From positions 62,001-126,000 of the forward strand of contig NZ_FMVM01000014.1 in NCBI RefSeq assembly GCF_900102085.1: a stretch of DNA of 64,000 nt, read 5' to 3'. The position numbers and the translations under genes are program-made. The first letter of the stretch is position 1; each line of letters starts with the position of its first letter. Below are positions 28,108 through 36,232 of this stretch, piece by piece. This stretch comes from Paenibacillus polysaccharolyticus (GTDB lineage Bacteria > Bacillota > Bacilli > Paenibacillales > Paenibacillaceae). The notes under the pieces are model-generated. The model did not search any database and was not told the origin of the DNA. It worked only from the letters and a program-made list of their open reading frames with translations.

Positions 28108-28798
28108 TTTTGTACCCCTTCCCCCAAACGGTCTGCACATATTTAGGATGCTGCGGGTCGTCTTCCAGCTTGTTTCTCAGATTACGAATATGAACCATTA
28201 CCGTGTTATTACAAGTATAAAAATAAGGCTGCTGCCACACGCTCTCATAGATATTTTCGGCTGAGAAAACCTTTCTTCGTTTGGACGCCAAGAGCAACAG
28301 AATCTGATACTCAATATCCGTGAGCGAGATTTCTTTCTCACCGATATACACCGATTTGGCATCTTTGTGAATGGTCAGATCCTTCACCGCAATGTTCTCA
28401 GCCTCTTCGATCTTCTCTTTGCCCCGGTAGACATAATATCGGCGAAGCAGCGCTTTGACCCTTGCCACCAGTTCGGTATACGAGAATGGCTTGGACAAAA
28501 AGTCATCGCTCCCCGACGAAAAGGCAAGTTGTTTATCCGAATCCTGTGTTTTTGCTGTCAGGAACAGAATCGGCGCACTCGTTTTTTCACGAATCTCCAG
28601 ACATGCCTTCAGTCCAGACTTATTGGGCATCATCATATCCAGAATAATAAGATCTGTTTCTTCCGTTACTTTATCTACCGCATCTTGGCCGTCGACGGCT
28701 TCGATGACTTCGTAGCTTTCACTTTCTAGTAAAATCTTCACGATCTCACGAATCTCACTATTATCATCTGCAATTAAAATCTGCTTGTTGTTGTTCAT
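28100..28798 (-). CDS. OmpR/PhoB-family response regulator
   Basis: A 232-residue regulator. Receiver: acidic residues ADD near 10-12, phospho-acceptor Asp54 in IILDMMMP, Thr in LFLTAKT, Lys in FLSKPF. The winged-helix output ends with the typical VHIRNLRNKLEDDP and GKGYKIE. It is first in the operon with the kinase. A CTTAAG palindrome in the divergent promoter region is its likely binding site, so it probably controls the TVP38-type gene and perhaps itself. Confidence 0.92.
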   Translation of the reverse strand: MNNNKQILIADDNSEIREIVKILLESESYEVIEAVDGQDAVDKVTEETDLIILDMMMPNKSGLKACLEIREKTSAPILFLTAKTQDSDKQLAFSSGSDDFLSKPFSYTELVARVKALLRRYYVYRGKEKIEEAENIAVKDLTIHKDAKSVYIGEKEISLTDIEYQILLLLASKRRKVFSAENIYESVWQQPYFYTCNNTVMVHIRNLRNKLEDDPQHPKYVQTVWGKGYKIE

Positions 28799-28864
28799 TC
28801 GAAATCCCTCCGTTCATTCCAGTATAGTCTGCGTGTTTTGACAGAGCCAGCGGATCAGGATCGC

Positions 28865-28888
28865 CTTAAGAATTCTTAAGAAGTTAAG
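28865..28888. promoter_or_regulatory. CTTAAG repeat box, likely response-regulator site
   Basis: A perfect 16-bp palindrome (CTTAAGAATTCTTAAG, 28865-28880) plus a third TTAAG at 28884. TTAAG units lie at 10-bp and 8-bp steps, close to the half-site spacing of OmpR-family regulators; PmrA-type boxes use CTTAAG. A TATACT -10 for the rightward gene lies at 28914-28919 without a -35, as expected for an activated promoter. Confidence 0.5.
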
Positions 28889-28957
28889 TAGGTATCTCTT
28901 CATGATTTCGATTTATACTGTTAATAGTCAAAGTAATTAAAAAAGGAGTCTTCAGCT

Positions 28958-29788
28958 ATGCCGCAAACTTCAAAACGTATCGTGATGAAAGTACTGCTGG
29001 GTCTGATCGCTGTCGTATCCACAGCTCTGCTGATCTATTATGCACCAGCTATCATTAAAATCATGTCGTCGATGGATAATTTCAGAGCTTATATTCATTC
29101 AACGGGACACTGGGGCCCAATCATGTTTATTTTATTTCAAATTCTACAGATCGTCGTTGCGCCTATTCCCGGAGAGGTCGTACAGATTGCCGGTGGATAT
29201 ATCTACGGTACTGCACTCGGTTCCTTCTATACTACGGTCGGTCTGATCATAGGATCAGCGATCGCATTCTATTTTACCCGTTTTATCGGTCGTGACTTTG
29301 TATCGCGCCTGCTACGGAAGCAAAATATGAAATGGATGTCATTCATGCATGATGAGCGAAAATTTGCTGCCTTTTTGTTTATCTTTTTCCTCGTTCCCGG
29401 GTTGCCCAAAGACATGCTCGTCTTTGTCGCTGCGCTGACATCCATCAGCTCTTTACGCTTCTTCACTATTCTGCTGATTGGACGTTTGCCCTGGATTATC
29501 GCTTCGGCCGTGGTAGGTTCCAACCTTCATATGCAACAATATACCATTGCCATCATCATATCGGTTATTGCTGTCGTTGGATTTATATTCGGATACATCT
29601 ACAAGGACAAATTAATGAATCTGTTCTCCAAAGCGGATAAAACGAATCAAACAAATGAGATTATTGAGAACAGTGAGGTCAATGAGATCAAGGAGATAAA
29701 CGAGACAAAGGGACTCAACACGACGTTAAAAACAAAAACTGCGCCTGCTTTAGTTAAGCCGAGAGACTTGGCACCGAAAAAAGGATAA
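28958..29788 (+). CDS. TVP38/TMEM64 (DedA-like) membrane protein with charged tail
   Basis: A 276-residue integral membrane protein with 5-6 hydrophobic segments. The SNARE-associated/VTT core is readable: GPIMFILFQ, then PIPGEVVQIAGGYIYG, GSAIAFYFTRFIGRD and FLVPGLPKD. Family members act as lipid scramblases or transporters and in membrane homeostasis. Unusually, the C-terminal ~60 residues form a polar repeat of Asn-Glu-Ile units (NEI, NEIKEINE), presumably a flexible cytoplasmic tail. AAAAGGAG lies upstream of the ATG. It is divergent from the two-component operon and a likely target of it. Confidence 0.85.
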   Translation: MPQTSKRIVMKVLLGLIAVVSTALLIYYAPAIIKIMSSMDNFRAYIHSTGHWGPIMFILFQILQIVVAPIPGEVVQIAGGYIYGTALGSFYTTVGLIIGSAIAFYFTRFIGRDFVSRLLRKQNMKWMSFMHDERKFAAFLFIFFLVPGLPKDMLVFVAALTSISSLRFFTILLIGRLPWIIASAVVGSNLHMQQYTIAIIISVIAVVGFIFGYIYKDKLMNLFSKADKTNQTNEIIENSEVNEIKEINETKGLNTTLKTKTAPALVKPRDLAPKKG

Positions 29789-29907
29789 AGATGACAGAAG
29801 AGTTGAATATGTACGATGCCATCACACACACACACAACAAAATACGAAATACGGAATATGAATTAGATATGCATGATCTATTTCCGTCATCATTGGAGGA
29901 ATCATAT

Positions 29908-30516
29908 ATGCAAAACATTGTAACGGATCGATTGATTTTACGTAATTTTGCCGCAACGGATGCTGCCGGATTGCTCGAATATACCGCGAATCCACGAGTG
30001 AACTGCTTTATGGATCATCAGATGTCGACACTTGAGGAAGCAGTCGCTGAGGTAGAGAAACGAAGCAAGGACGACTCCCATATCGCCGTTTGTCTAAAAG
30101 ACAGCAATGAAATCATTGGAGAGCTGTTTGGGATGACAGAAGGCCATGATCCAGACTCAGATTCGGACTCGGACTCGAAATCGAATTCAGACTCAAAATC
30201 AGACCCAGATACGTATAGTGTCGGCTGGAATTTTAACGGGAGGTTTGAGGGAAAAGGATACGCCAGTGAGAGTGCTCGTGCCTTCATGGAATACCTCTTT
30301 ATGGAGCAGGGAATTCGGAGAATTTACGCTTACGTGGAAGACGATAACTTCCGGTCTCAGAAGCTATGTGAGAAACTCGGCATGCGCAGGGAAGGGCTGT
30401 TTCTTGAATTTATTTCTTTTGTCAAAAATGAAGACGGCACGCCGAAATACGAGAACACGTATCAATATGCGATATTAAAAAAAGAATGGCTGGCGCAGCA
30501 GGCTACTGCGAAATAG
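29908..30516 (+). CDS. GNAT-family N-acetyltransferase with Ser-Asp insert
   Basis: A 202-residue RimJ/RimL-type acetyltransferase: TDRLILRNF at the start, the acetyl-CoA loop region GKGYASESARAFMEYLF, and YVEDDNFRSQKLCEKLGMRREG. The core fold is interrupted after IIGELFGMTEG by a 17-codon Ser/Asp/Lys run before VGWNFNGR, in the loop leading to the CoA-binding strand. I chose ATG 29908, with GGAGGA upstream, because family similarity starts there; the frame opens at 29791 just after the TVP38 gene. Substrate unknown. Confidence 0.8.
   Translation: MQNIVTDRLILRNFAATDAAGLLEYTANPRVNCFMDHQMSTLEEAVAEVEKRSKDDSHIAVCLKDSNEIIGELFGMTEGHDPDSDSDSDSKSNSDSKSDPDTYSVGWNFNGRFEGKGYASESARAFMEYLFMEQGIRRIYAYVEDDNFRSQKLCEKLGMRREGLFLEFISFVKNEDGTPKYENTYQYAILKKEWLAQQATAK
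30154..30204 (+). repeat. Hexanucleotide repeat encoding Asp-Ser/Lys-Ser units
   Basis: Seventeen codons made of GAY-TCR hexamers, some changed to AAA-TCR or AAT-TCA, giving alternating Asp-Ser and Lys-Ser. The in-frame hexamer tract could expand or contract without shifting the reading frame. Confidence 0.7.
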
Positions 30517-30602
30517 CGTGATCCAAATCCCCGGATCGTGTGAATATATTCCTTGAGCCGATCGTTACAGCGTAAGTAAATTCAGCGCCCTGCCAATAAA
30601 AA

Positions 30603-30647
30603 AAGCGGCAGCTTCCCCCGATTGAATTTCGGGACAGGCTGCCGCTT
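30603..30647. terminator. Bidirectional intrinsic terminator
   Basis: A 10-bp GC-rich stem (30603-30612 with 30638-30647) with an inner CCCG/CGGG stem; A-rich on the left. Lies between the convergent acetyltransferase and hemY genes. Confidence 0.8.
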
Positions 30648-30659
30648 CTTTATGTTTAT

Positions 30660-32213
30660 CTAATTCCCAATCAACGTGCCAATGACTTTCTCCGCCATAG
30701 CCTTGCCCTGAGAGATACAATCCGGAACGCCAATTCCGCGGTAACCTCCGCCACCAACGTACACTCCAGGCATAACATCTTCCAGTAACTTCTCAACCTC
30801 TGCGATTCGTTTTAGATGCCCGACTTGATATTGGGGCATGGATAACGGTAATCGGTTGATCTCTGTAAAAACAGGCTCTGCGGAGATCCCCATGGTCTCT
30901 TGTAATTCGCGGCGTACTTCAGCAATGATTTCTTCATCGGTAAGCTGATGACTCATCGGGTCACGGCCGTATTTCCCCACATATGCTCGCAAAAGAATGT
31001 TACCTTTCGGCGCTGTATGCTCCCACTTAGATGATGTCCAGGTGCAGGCTGTAATTTTGCGTTCTTCCTTGCGCGGTACAACAAAGCCGGATGCATTCAG
31101 GGAAACACCCACATCCTGCTCGCGATAAGCAAGTACGACGTTCATCACCGAAGCATACGGGATCGCACGCAGGTGTTCTGCAATCGCCTCATGCTCATGT
31201 GCAAGCATATCCGCTGCTGCATACGCTGGAGTCGCAATCACTACCGCATCCGCCGCAAGCGTCGTTCCATTGTTAAACTGAACCGTATAACGTATAGTGT
31301 CTTTTCCTTGCTCTTGTTCTGCTTTCGACACACGGGAAATTGCCGTGTTCCTGATCAAATGCGCTGTGGAAGAAAGCGTCTGTTCAAGTTGCGTTACCAC
31401 ACCTTCCAGTCCGCCCCGTGCACTCAAAAACATGCTTCGAGTGGCCGTGCCCGCTGGTTGTGATACGGGTTTTGAATCTGGACGGATTGCCGATTTAGTT
31501 GTAGGTTGTGACGTAGACTCCGTTTTGGTTTGAGCCGTAGGCTTGACTGTTTGCTTCGGGGCGCGGCTTTTTCTCACACCCAGCATGCCCACGATCAGGC
31601 TACGGTGTTTTTGCTCCGTTTCCTGTAGCATTGGGAACGTTGCTTGTACACTCAGTCCGTCCGCATTGCCAGCATATATGCCTGCCAAGAGCGGCTCGGC
31701 GATCTGCTCCAGTACTTCATCGCCAAGGCGTCTGCGTAGCAGTTGCCCAAGGGACTCATCCTCCCTGCTCGACCTCCGCGGCAAAACAAGATCTGCCGCT
31801 GCTCGCACCTTGCCCCGAAGGGACAATAAACGAGTTGTTACGAAGGGTTTCCACTTCGTAGGCACACCGAGCATAAAGCCATCCGGGATCGGATGCAGTT
31901 TATTCCGATAGGCGATATAGCTATGCGACACCCCTGGACGCGTACCAACGAGTTCTTCACCCATACCGAGCTCCTGCATAAGCTCAATGATGGATGTTTT
32001 GCGTGCGAGAAAAGAATCGGGCCCCCGTTCGATCACGAATCCATCCCTTTTACCGGTGTGCACATGTCCACCGAATCGATCATTTTTTTCAACAATAATA
32101 AGTTCTGCTGCAACATCATTCACTCTGCAAAACTGTTCAATATAATAAGCTGCGCTCAATCCGGTAATCCCACCGCCAGCAATAACAACTTGTTTCGTGC
32201 GTTGATTATCCAT
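30660..32213 (-). CDS. hemY: Oxygen-dependent porphyrinogen oxidase HemY/CgoX
   Basis: A 517-residue FAD enzyme of the HemY family. The dinucleotide site VVIAGGGITGLSAAYY is at the N-terminus, followed by EKNDRFGGHVHT and IERGPDSF; the C-terminal FAD phrase is VYVGGGGYRGIGVPDCISQG. In Gram-positive bacteria this enzyme oxidises coproporphyrinogen III to coproporphyrin III. Residues ~215-258 are a Lys/Thr/Gln/Pro-rich insert not expected in the fold. The gene follows a radical SAM gene by 24 bases and likely shares its Fnr-type promoter. Confidence 0.88.
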   Translation of the reverse strand: MDNQRTKQVVIAGGGITGLSAAYYIEQFCRVNDVAAELIIVEKNDRFGGHVHTGKRDGFVIERGPDSFLARKTSIIELMQELGMGEELVGTRPGVSHSYIAYRNKLHPIPDGFMLGVPTKWKPFVTTRLLSLRGKVRAAADLVLPRRSSREDESLGQLLRRRLGDEVLEQIAEPLLAGIYAGNADGLSVQATFPMLQETEQKHRSLIVGMLGVRKSRAPKQTVKPTAQTKTESTSQPTTKSAIRPDSKPVSQPAGTATRSMFLSARGGLEGVVTQLEQTLSSTAHLIRNTAISRVSKAEQEQGKDTIRYTVQFNNGTTLAADAVVIATPAYAAADMLAHEHEAIAEHLRAIPYASVMNVVLAYREQDVGVSLNASGFVVPRKEERKITACTWTSSKWEHTAPKGNILLRAYVGKYGRDPMSHQLTDEEIIAEVRRELQETMGISAEPVFTEINRLPLSMPQYQVGHLKRIAEVEKLLEDVMPGVYVGGGGYRGIGVPDCISQGKAMAEKVIGTLIGN

Positions 32214-32237
32214 GCTACACTTCCCGCCATATAAACT

Positions 32238-33434
32238 TTAACGCAGCGCCGCCGGGATATAGGCACAGGAAGGATCACTGGCCATGTAATCTCCCGTCAT
32301 TGCATACGCTCTTGCTCTGGAGCCGCCACACATCGTTTTGTACTCGCAGACTGCACATTTTCCGTTCAATTTCGACTTATCCCGCAAGGTCTGCATCACC
32401 GGTGAATTCCGGTACACCTCAATTAGCGACTCATTCTTCACATTACCGCACACCACGGGCAAGAAACCGCTAGGATAGATGTCCCCCGTGTGACTGATAA
32501 ACACAAACCCGTCCCCATCATTGACCCCTTGCGGTGCACGTCCCAGCATATCTTTGCGTTTGGCGAGACCCTTGGCAAGATCTGCATGATTTCCTGCGCT
32601 CTGCTCGGATTGAAGTTCTAAGCCTTGCTTGGAGTTCTGCTCTGAGGCCTGTTCTGCTCCTGCTGTCCGTTGCTGTATCATTACCCGTCTGTAGTGAGGC
32701 GCCTCCGTTGACTTCACGCCGTAAGGCATCTCATGAGCAAGCTGCACCATCCACTTCATGACCTGTTCATGCTCTTCCGCTGTGATCATATCTTTCTCCT
32801 GAGCTCTGCCTGTCGGAATGAGGAAAAACAGACTCCACAGCACAACGCCCATCTCTTTCACCTTACGGCTGATGGCCTCCAGATCGCGGAGGTTATAACG
32901 GGAAACGGTCGTGTTGATTTGAATCGGAATGGCTGCTTCCTGCAAAAATCGAATGCCCCTCATCGTCATATCATAAGAACCTCTGGTTCCGCGAAAATGA
33001 TCATGAATCTCGGCCGTTGACCCATCCAGACTAAACGCCCAGCGGGATAAACCGACTTCCTTCGCCTGCATAATTGCCGCTTCAGTGACCTTCGGCGTGG
33101 CGCTAGGCGTCATGGACACGGGTAACCCCTTCTCCCGAATCGCATACTCCGCCAGTTCAAACAGATCAGGCCGCATTAGCGGGTCACCCCCCGTGAAAAC
33201 AAATAACGGTTGTTCCTGCATAGCAGCGATATCATCTATCAGCCTTTTTCCCTGTTCGGTGGTCAGTTGACGTGGATCAGCCCGATACTGGGCCTCTGCC
33301 CGACAATGTACACATTTGAGTGCACATGCCCGGGTCACTTCCCAGATCACGATGAACGGATATTGGGTATAATCACGTGGCTTCATCTGCGGCCTTAACT
33401 GCTGCATTTGCGCCTTGATCTGTGGCATCGTCAT
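32238..33434 (-). CDS. Radical SAM/SPASM protein, heme-associated (AhbD/NirJ-like)
   Basis: A 398-residue enzyme. The [4Fe-4S] site is Cys37, Cys41 and Cys44 in ACALKCVHC, followed by the FTGGDPLMRP strand typical of the family; the C-terminus has the SPASM cysteine set (CGN, CAVC, MCGG, SC) for auxiliary clusters. The overall pattern resembles heme-pathway members such as AhbD or NirJ, and the neighbour is hemY. A reasonable guess is an oxygen-independent step on porphyrin or coproheme side chains, but this rests on context. A Gln/Ser/Glu-rich insert lies around 250-285. First gene of the operon, with GGGGGAGA upstream and an Fnr-like site. Confidence 0.75.
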   Translation of the reverse strand: MTMPQIKAQMQQLRPQMKPRDYTQYPFIVIWEVTRACALKCVHCRAEAQYRADPRQLTTEQGKRLIDDIAAMQEQPLFVFTGGDPLMRPDLFELAEYAIREKGLPVSMTPSATPKVTEAAIMQAKEVGLSRWAFSLDGSTAEIHDHFRGTRGSYDMTMRGIRFLQEAAIPIQINTTVSRYNLRDLEAISRKVKEMGVVLWSLFFLIPTGRAQEKDMITAEEHEQVMKWMVQLAHEMPYGVKSTEAPHYRRVMIQQRTAGAEQASEQNSKQGLELQSEQSAGNHADLAKGLAKRKDMLGRAPQGVNDGDGFVFISHTGDIYPSGFLPVVCGNVKNESLIEVYRNSPVMQTLRDKSKLNGKCAVCEYKTMCGGSRARAYAMTGDYMASDPSCAYIPAALR

Positions 33435-33462
33435 CCATTCTCCCCCTATCTACATGCCATTA

Positions 33463-33505
33463 AGTGTAGAGCAGATGTCGGGTCAGGAAAGTGAGAAGAA
33501 TCACA
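33463..33505 (-). promoter_or_regulatory. Fnr-type box and promoter of the radical SAM-hemY operon
   Basis: On the minus strand TGTGA-N6-TCACT (33490-33505) matches the Bacillus Fnr consensus. A TACACT -10 at 33463-33468 has no -35; transcription would start near 33456, placing the box centre at about -41, the class II activator position. Suggests induction without oxygen. Confidence 0.55.
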
Positions 33506-33552
33506 AAACAGACATAACGATCACACGGCAACGAATCAGGCAAAATAAAAAA

Positions 33553-33587
33553 GCGACCTCTCCCGAATCCTGCTCGGAAAAGATCGC
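33553..33587 (-). terminator. Intrinsic terminator after the methionine synthase-like gene
   Basis: GCGATC/GGTCGC stem (one G-U pair) with inner CCGA/TCGG pairs and a run of six T on the minus strand. Confidence 0.7.
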
Positions 33588-33615
33588 CCTATAAAAATAT
33601 CTATATGTTATAGAA

Positions 33616-34776
33616 TTAGTTGCCCCAGTATTGCTTCGCAATTTGCTGGCCCTGATGAATCTTCGCCCACTGCTGGGCTTCGCTCAGTTCGTTCCCGCCA
33701 TCACAGGAGGCAAAACCACATTGGTGAGACAACAGCAGCCTATCTTTGTCAATGATCTTGGAGGCTTCGTCCAGCAGACGAACCACGCGCTCCTCATCAT
33801 CGAGCGTACTTGTTTTGGAGGACAGCAGACCCAGTACAATTTCTGTATCCGGTCTGTCTTTGAACACTTCCAGCGCTTCGATGGAACCCGCACGATCATC
33901 ATCCCACTCCAGGAAGAAACGATCATACTTCAATTGCTTCAGGAACAGATTCGCAATCTTCACATACGATCCGCCGCCCATGTTACGGGAGTCATAGTTG
34001 CCGCGGCAGTTATGTGTCCACATTTTCAGACCCAGACTATGACCGAAGTCGATGACCGTATTGTTGATATCGATAAACTCCGTGGCGAGACCCTGTACTT
34101 CCTCTTGATTAATATGCTCTCCGGTAAAAGGCGAGTTCGGATTGTCATCGGCAAACAGCTCCCAGAGACAGTCATCCATTTGCAGAATTTTACCACCCGC
34201 AGTTGCAAACTCCTGCACAAATTCCTTATAAGCACTTACCAAGCCGGCTTTCAGCTCCTGTGTATTCTGGTATACGGCATCCTTACCCCCAATGTTGTCC
34301 GACCACGATAATTCACCGAAAGTATGGGACGGCGATGGAATGCAGAGTTTGGTCTGCTGGTCACCCGCTTGGTCTTGCAACTGTTTGAACAGTTGAATGA
34401 AATGATGATTCTTGCCGCTCAGTTGCCCCGTAATACGCAGCCCGATATCTTTACGTGTTTCATATTTAGAAGTGCCGTCCACATCCCGGAAAAAGTACCC
34501 ATGATCCGCAATATACCGCTCCACTCCGCCGAATCCCCACACAAAGTCGAGATGCCACATCGATTTGGAAAATTCGCCGTCCGTGATAACGGACAAGTCG
34601 TTCTCAATCTCTTTTTGGATCACTTGTTCAATCGCTTTCGTCTCACATTGCTGGTATCCTTGAAAGTTTTCATAGAATGGATACTGGATATCATCCCGGT
34701 GTTCAATCTGTGTTTTATATGTCAGCAGCTCTTCCGGCCGCAATAAACTGCCTACGATCTGGAACTTGTCAGTCAT
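33616..34776 (-). CDS. Cobalamin-independent methionine synthase-like protein (YxjG/YxjH family)
   Basis: A 386-residue protein with the MetE C-terminal barrel pattern: FQIVGSLLRPEELL near the start, VITDGEFSKSMWHLDF, and a late zinc-site-like run LLLSHQCGFASC. YxjG/YxjH-type proteins are short MetE relatives thought to methylate homocysteine or related thiols. The start at 34776 has GAGGAGG 8 bases upstream; the frame opens at 34809. A MET-box-like palindrome lies upstream, supporting a methionine-regulated role. I saw no S-box or T-box leader. It is the last GC-normal gene before the AT-rich island. Confidence 0.82.
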   Translation of the reverse strand: MTDKFQIVGSLLRPEELLTYKTQIEHRDDIQYPFYENFQGYQQCETKAIEQVIQKEIENDLSVITDGEFSKSMWHLDFVWGFGGVERYIADHGYFFRDVDGTSKYETRKDIGLRITGQLSGKNHHFIQLFKQLQDQAGDQQTKLCIPSPSHTFGELSWSDNIGGKDAVYQNTQELKAGLVSAYKEFVQEFATAGGKILQMDDCLWELFADDNPNSPFTGEHINQEEVQGLATEFIDINNTVIDFGHSLGLKMWTHNCRGNYDSRNMGGGSYVKIANLFLKQLKYDRFFLEWDDDRAGSIEALEVFKDRPDTEIVLGLLSSKTSTLDDEERVVRLLDEASKIIDKDRLLLSHQCGFASCDGGNELSEAQQWAKIHQGQQIAKQYWGN

Positions 34777-34856
34777 GTAAATAACCTCCTCGTTGTATAT
34801 GATTATCATATCACGCGGAGCGGGGTTAGAAGAGATACCAAAAATGTATGACTGGT

Positions 34857-34873
34857 TATAGCTTCAAGCTATA
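34857..34873. promoter_or_regulatory. MET-box-like LysR-family operator
   Basis: Perfect 8-bp inverted repeat TATAGCTT-C-AAGCTATA, containing a T-N11-A core. It resembles the MtaR/MetR MET box of other Firmicutes (TATAGTTT-N-AAACTATA). With a TATGAT -10 at 34805-34810 its centre sits near -67, the usual LysR recognition position. Confidence 0.5.
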
Positions 34874-34967
34874 GCAAGAAAAAATCTAGAAATTTTCAAA
34901 TGTAATAAAATCAAAATTGGATTGTGATTAAAAATAAATTTATAAATACTAAATACCTAAATATTCC

Positions 34968-35639
34968 TCATGTTAGTTGAGCTTCTGTGTGAGAGCCCTC
35001 TCCTGCTGTTAATTTTAAACTTGCCAGATTTCTTTTGTGTTGTAATTTCCTGAGAATGTTACTAAGCTGATTATTATTCATACCCTCCATTTTTCTACAC
35101 AGTCCTTGTATATTTAATAATAAATAGTCCAATCTCCTAGATTGATATGAAAATTTCAACTTTTCATAAAATGAATATACAAATTCATCATCTCTATATT
35201 CATCAGAAATCTTTATATAGTAAGAGTCATCTCTATTAAACACATTTGTTATATGTTGAGAGTCTGGGTTCAAGATTTCCCTGTATTCTTCAGTAATAAA
35301 GAAGCTACTTTTAGATCGATTACAATCATAGCAAGCCAGAATTAGGTTCGTCATTTTCCCCGCTATTTCTTTAGATTTAAATGATGACTCACATATGTAA
35401 TGATCGACTTCAAACATAGTTATATTTGTATTTTCTATAGAATTTCCACAATAGGCGCATTTAAAGTTATAAATCATCATGAAAGCTCTTTTATATTGAC
35501 TTCCTCCTTCCTGAACCTTATTGTAAATAATTTTTGTTTTAGGATTATTTTTTTTTATTATCACTTCTAAATCATTCTTTTTAGTGGACACATTCCGCAG
35601 TTCTGAGCAATACATGGTATTTCTATAATCTCTTATCAT
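34968..35639 (-). CDS. HNH endonuclease of the AT-rich island
   Basis: A 223-residue protein with an HNH nuclease core: zinc cysteines CAYC (61, 64) and CYDC (103, 106), the DH pair Asp79-His80 in FEVDHY, and Asn107/Lys110 in CNRSKS. The residues after ~125 are helical, charged and unknown. Last gene of a four-gene operon; its ATG overlaps the receiver gene stop by four bases. HNH proteins in such settings are usually the DNA-cutting effector, and beside a methyltransferase it could be a restriction nuclease or a phage-triggered killer. The AT-rich composition differs from the flanking genes. Confidence 0.8.
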   Translation of the reverse strand: MIRDYRNTMYCSELRNVSTKKNDLEVIIKKNNPKTKIIYNKVQEGGSQYKRAFMMIYNFKCAYCGNSIENTNITMFEVDHYICESSFKSKEIAGKMTNLILACYDCNRSKSSFFITEEYREILNPDSQHITNVFNRDDSYYIKISDEYRDDEFVYSFYEKLKFSYQSRRLDYLLLNIQGLCRKMEGMNNNQLSNILRKLQHKRNLASLKLTAGEGSHTEAQLT

Positions 35640-36232
35640 TCTCCTAGCTCCCTCTGCAGTTCTTTAAAAGCTAAAATAAGCTGATCTATATCTTCTGTGG
35701 TTAATTCATCATATTGCGAGACCCCATTTAAAGACTCTGTTATTTTCTCAATCAAAAATCTATCAATACCATCGTTCTGACTTAACTTATTGGCTATATT
35801 CCTATAAATTGTAATATTCTCAACCAAATCATCTAAATGTCCCTTTAAATTTCTTGCATAATATTCTATCCCCGTCTCATCAGGATTACTTCTATATTTT
35901 TGAAGGGTACCATAATCCTCATTAGGTTCATTCTGACTTATAACTAAAACTTCTATAAACGGAAACATTTTCTTTAGTATTACTTTAAATTCTTCGCCAG
36001 AAAACTTACCCGTTACGACACTACCGTTTTCAAATAACTTTGAATCAATTAAAATAATGTTTGCTTCTGTAATCAATGGATTACTTAGAAGATTGTCATA
36101 TCCTTCCTCACTTTTAAAGGGTACTTCCTCATAATACTTAATGAAATCTTGGTGTTCATATTTCTCCTGTAGATATTCAGAGATACTCTCATCTGGATCG
36201 TCATCTATATATATAATTTTTATACTATCCAT
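35636..36232 (-). CDS. Divergent response-regulator receiver protein of the island
   Basis: A 198-residue protein with the landmarks of a receiver: acidic cluster Asp10-Asp11-Asp12 after the first strand, a candidate phospho-acceptor Asp63 in IILIDSKLF, Ser99 in VLVISQNE at the switch position, and Lys130 late in the domain. Spacing is longer than in ordinary receivers. No DNA-binding domain follows; the C-terminal ~60 residues are helical (DELTTEDIDQLILAFKEL). It overlaps the dual-GHKL gene by 8 bases at its start and the HNH gene by 4 at its end. It probably relays phosphate from the histidine-kinase-like module to the nuclease (inference). Confidence 0.65.
   Translation of the reverse strand: MDSIKIIYIDDDPDESISEYLQEKYEHQDFIKYYEEVPFKSEEGYDNLLSNPLITEANIILIDSKLFENGSVVTGKFSGEEFKVILKKMFPFIEVLVISQNEPNEDYGTLQKYRSNPDETGIEYYARNLKGHLDDLVENITIYRNIANKLSQNDGIDRFLIEKITESLNGVSQYDELTTEDIDQLILAFKELQRELGE

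Noticed and set aside
33631..34311. 226-codon rightward open frame
   Set aside because: Complementary to the methionine synthase-like gene, which has clear family motifs and a good ribosome site.
34777..34967. S-box or T-box leader ahead of the methionine synthase-like gene
   Set aside because: No long structured leader, no T-box motif and no leader terminator; only the MET-box-like palindrome was seen.
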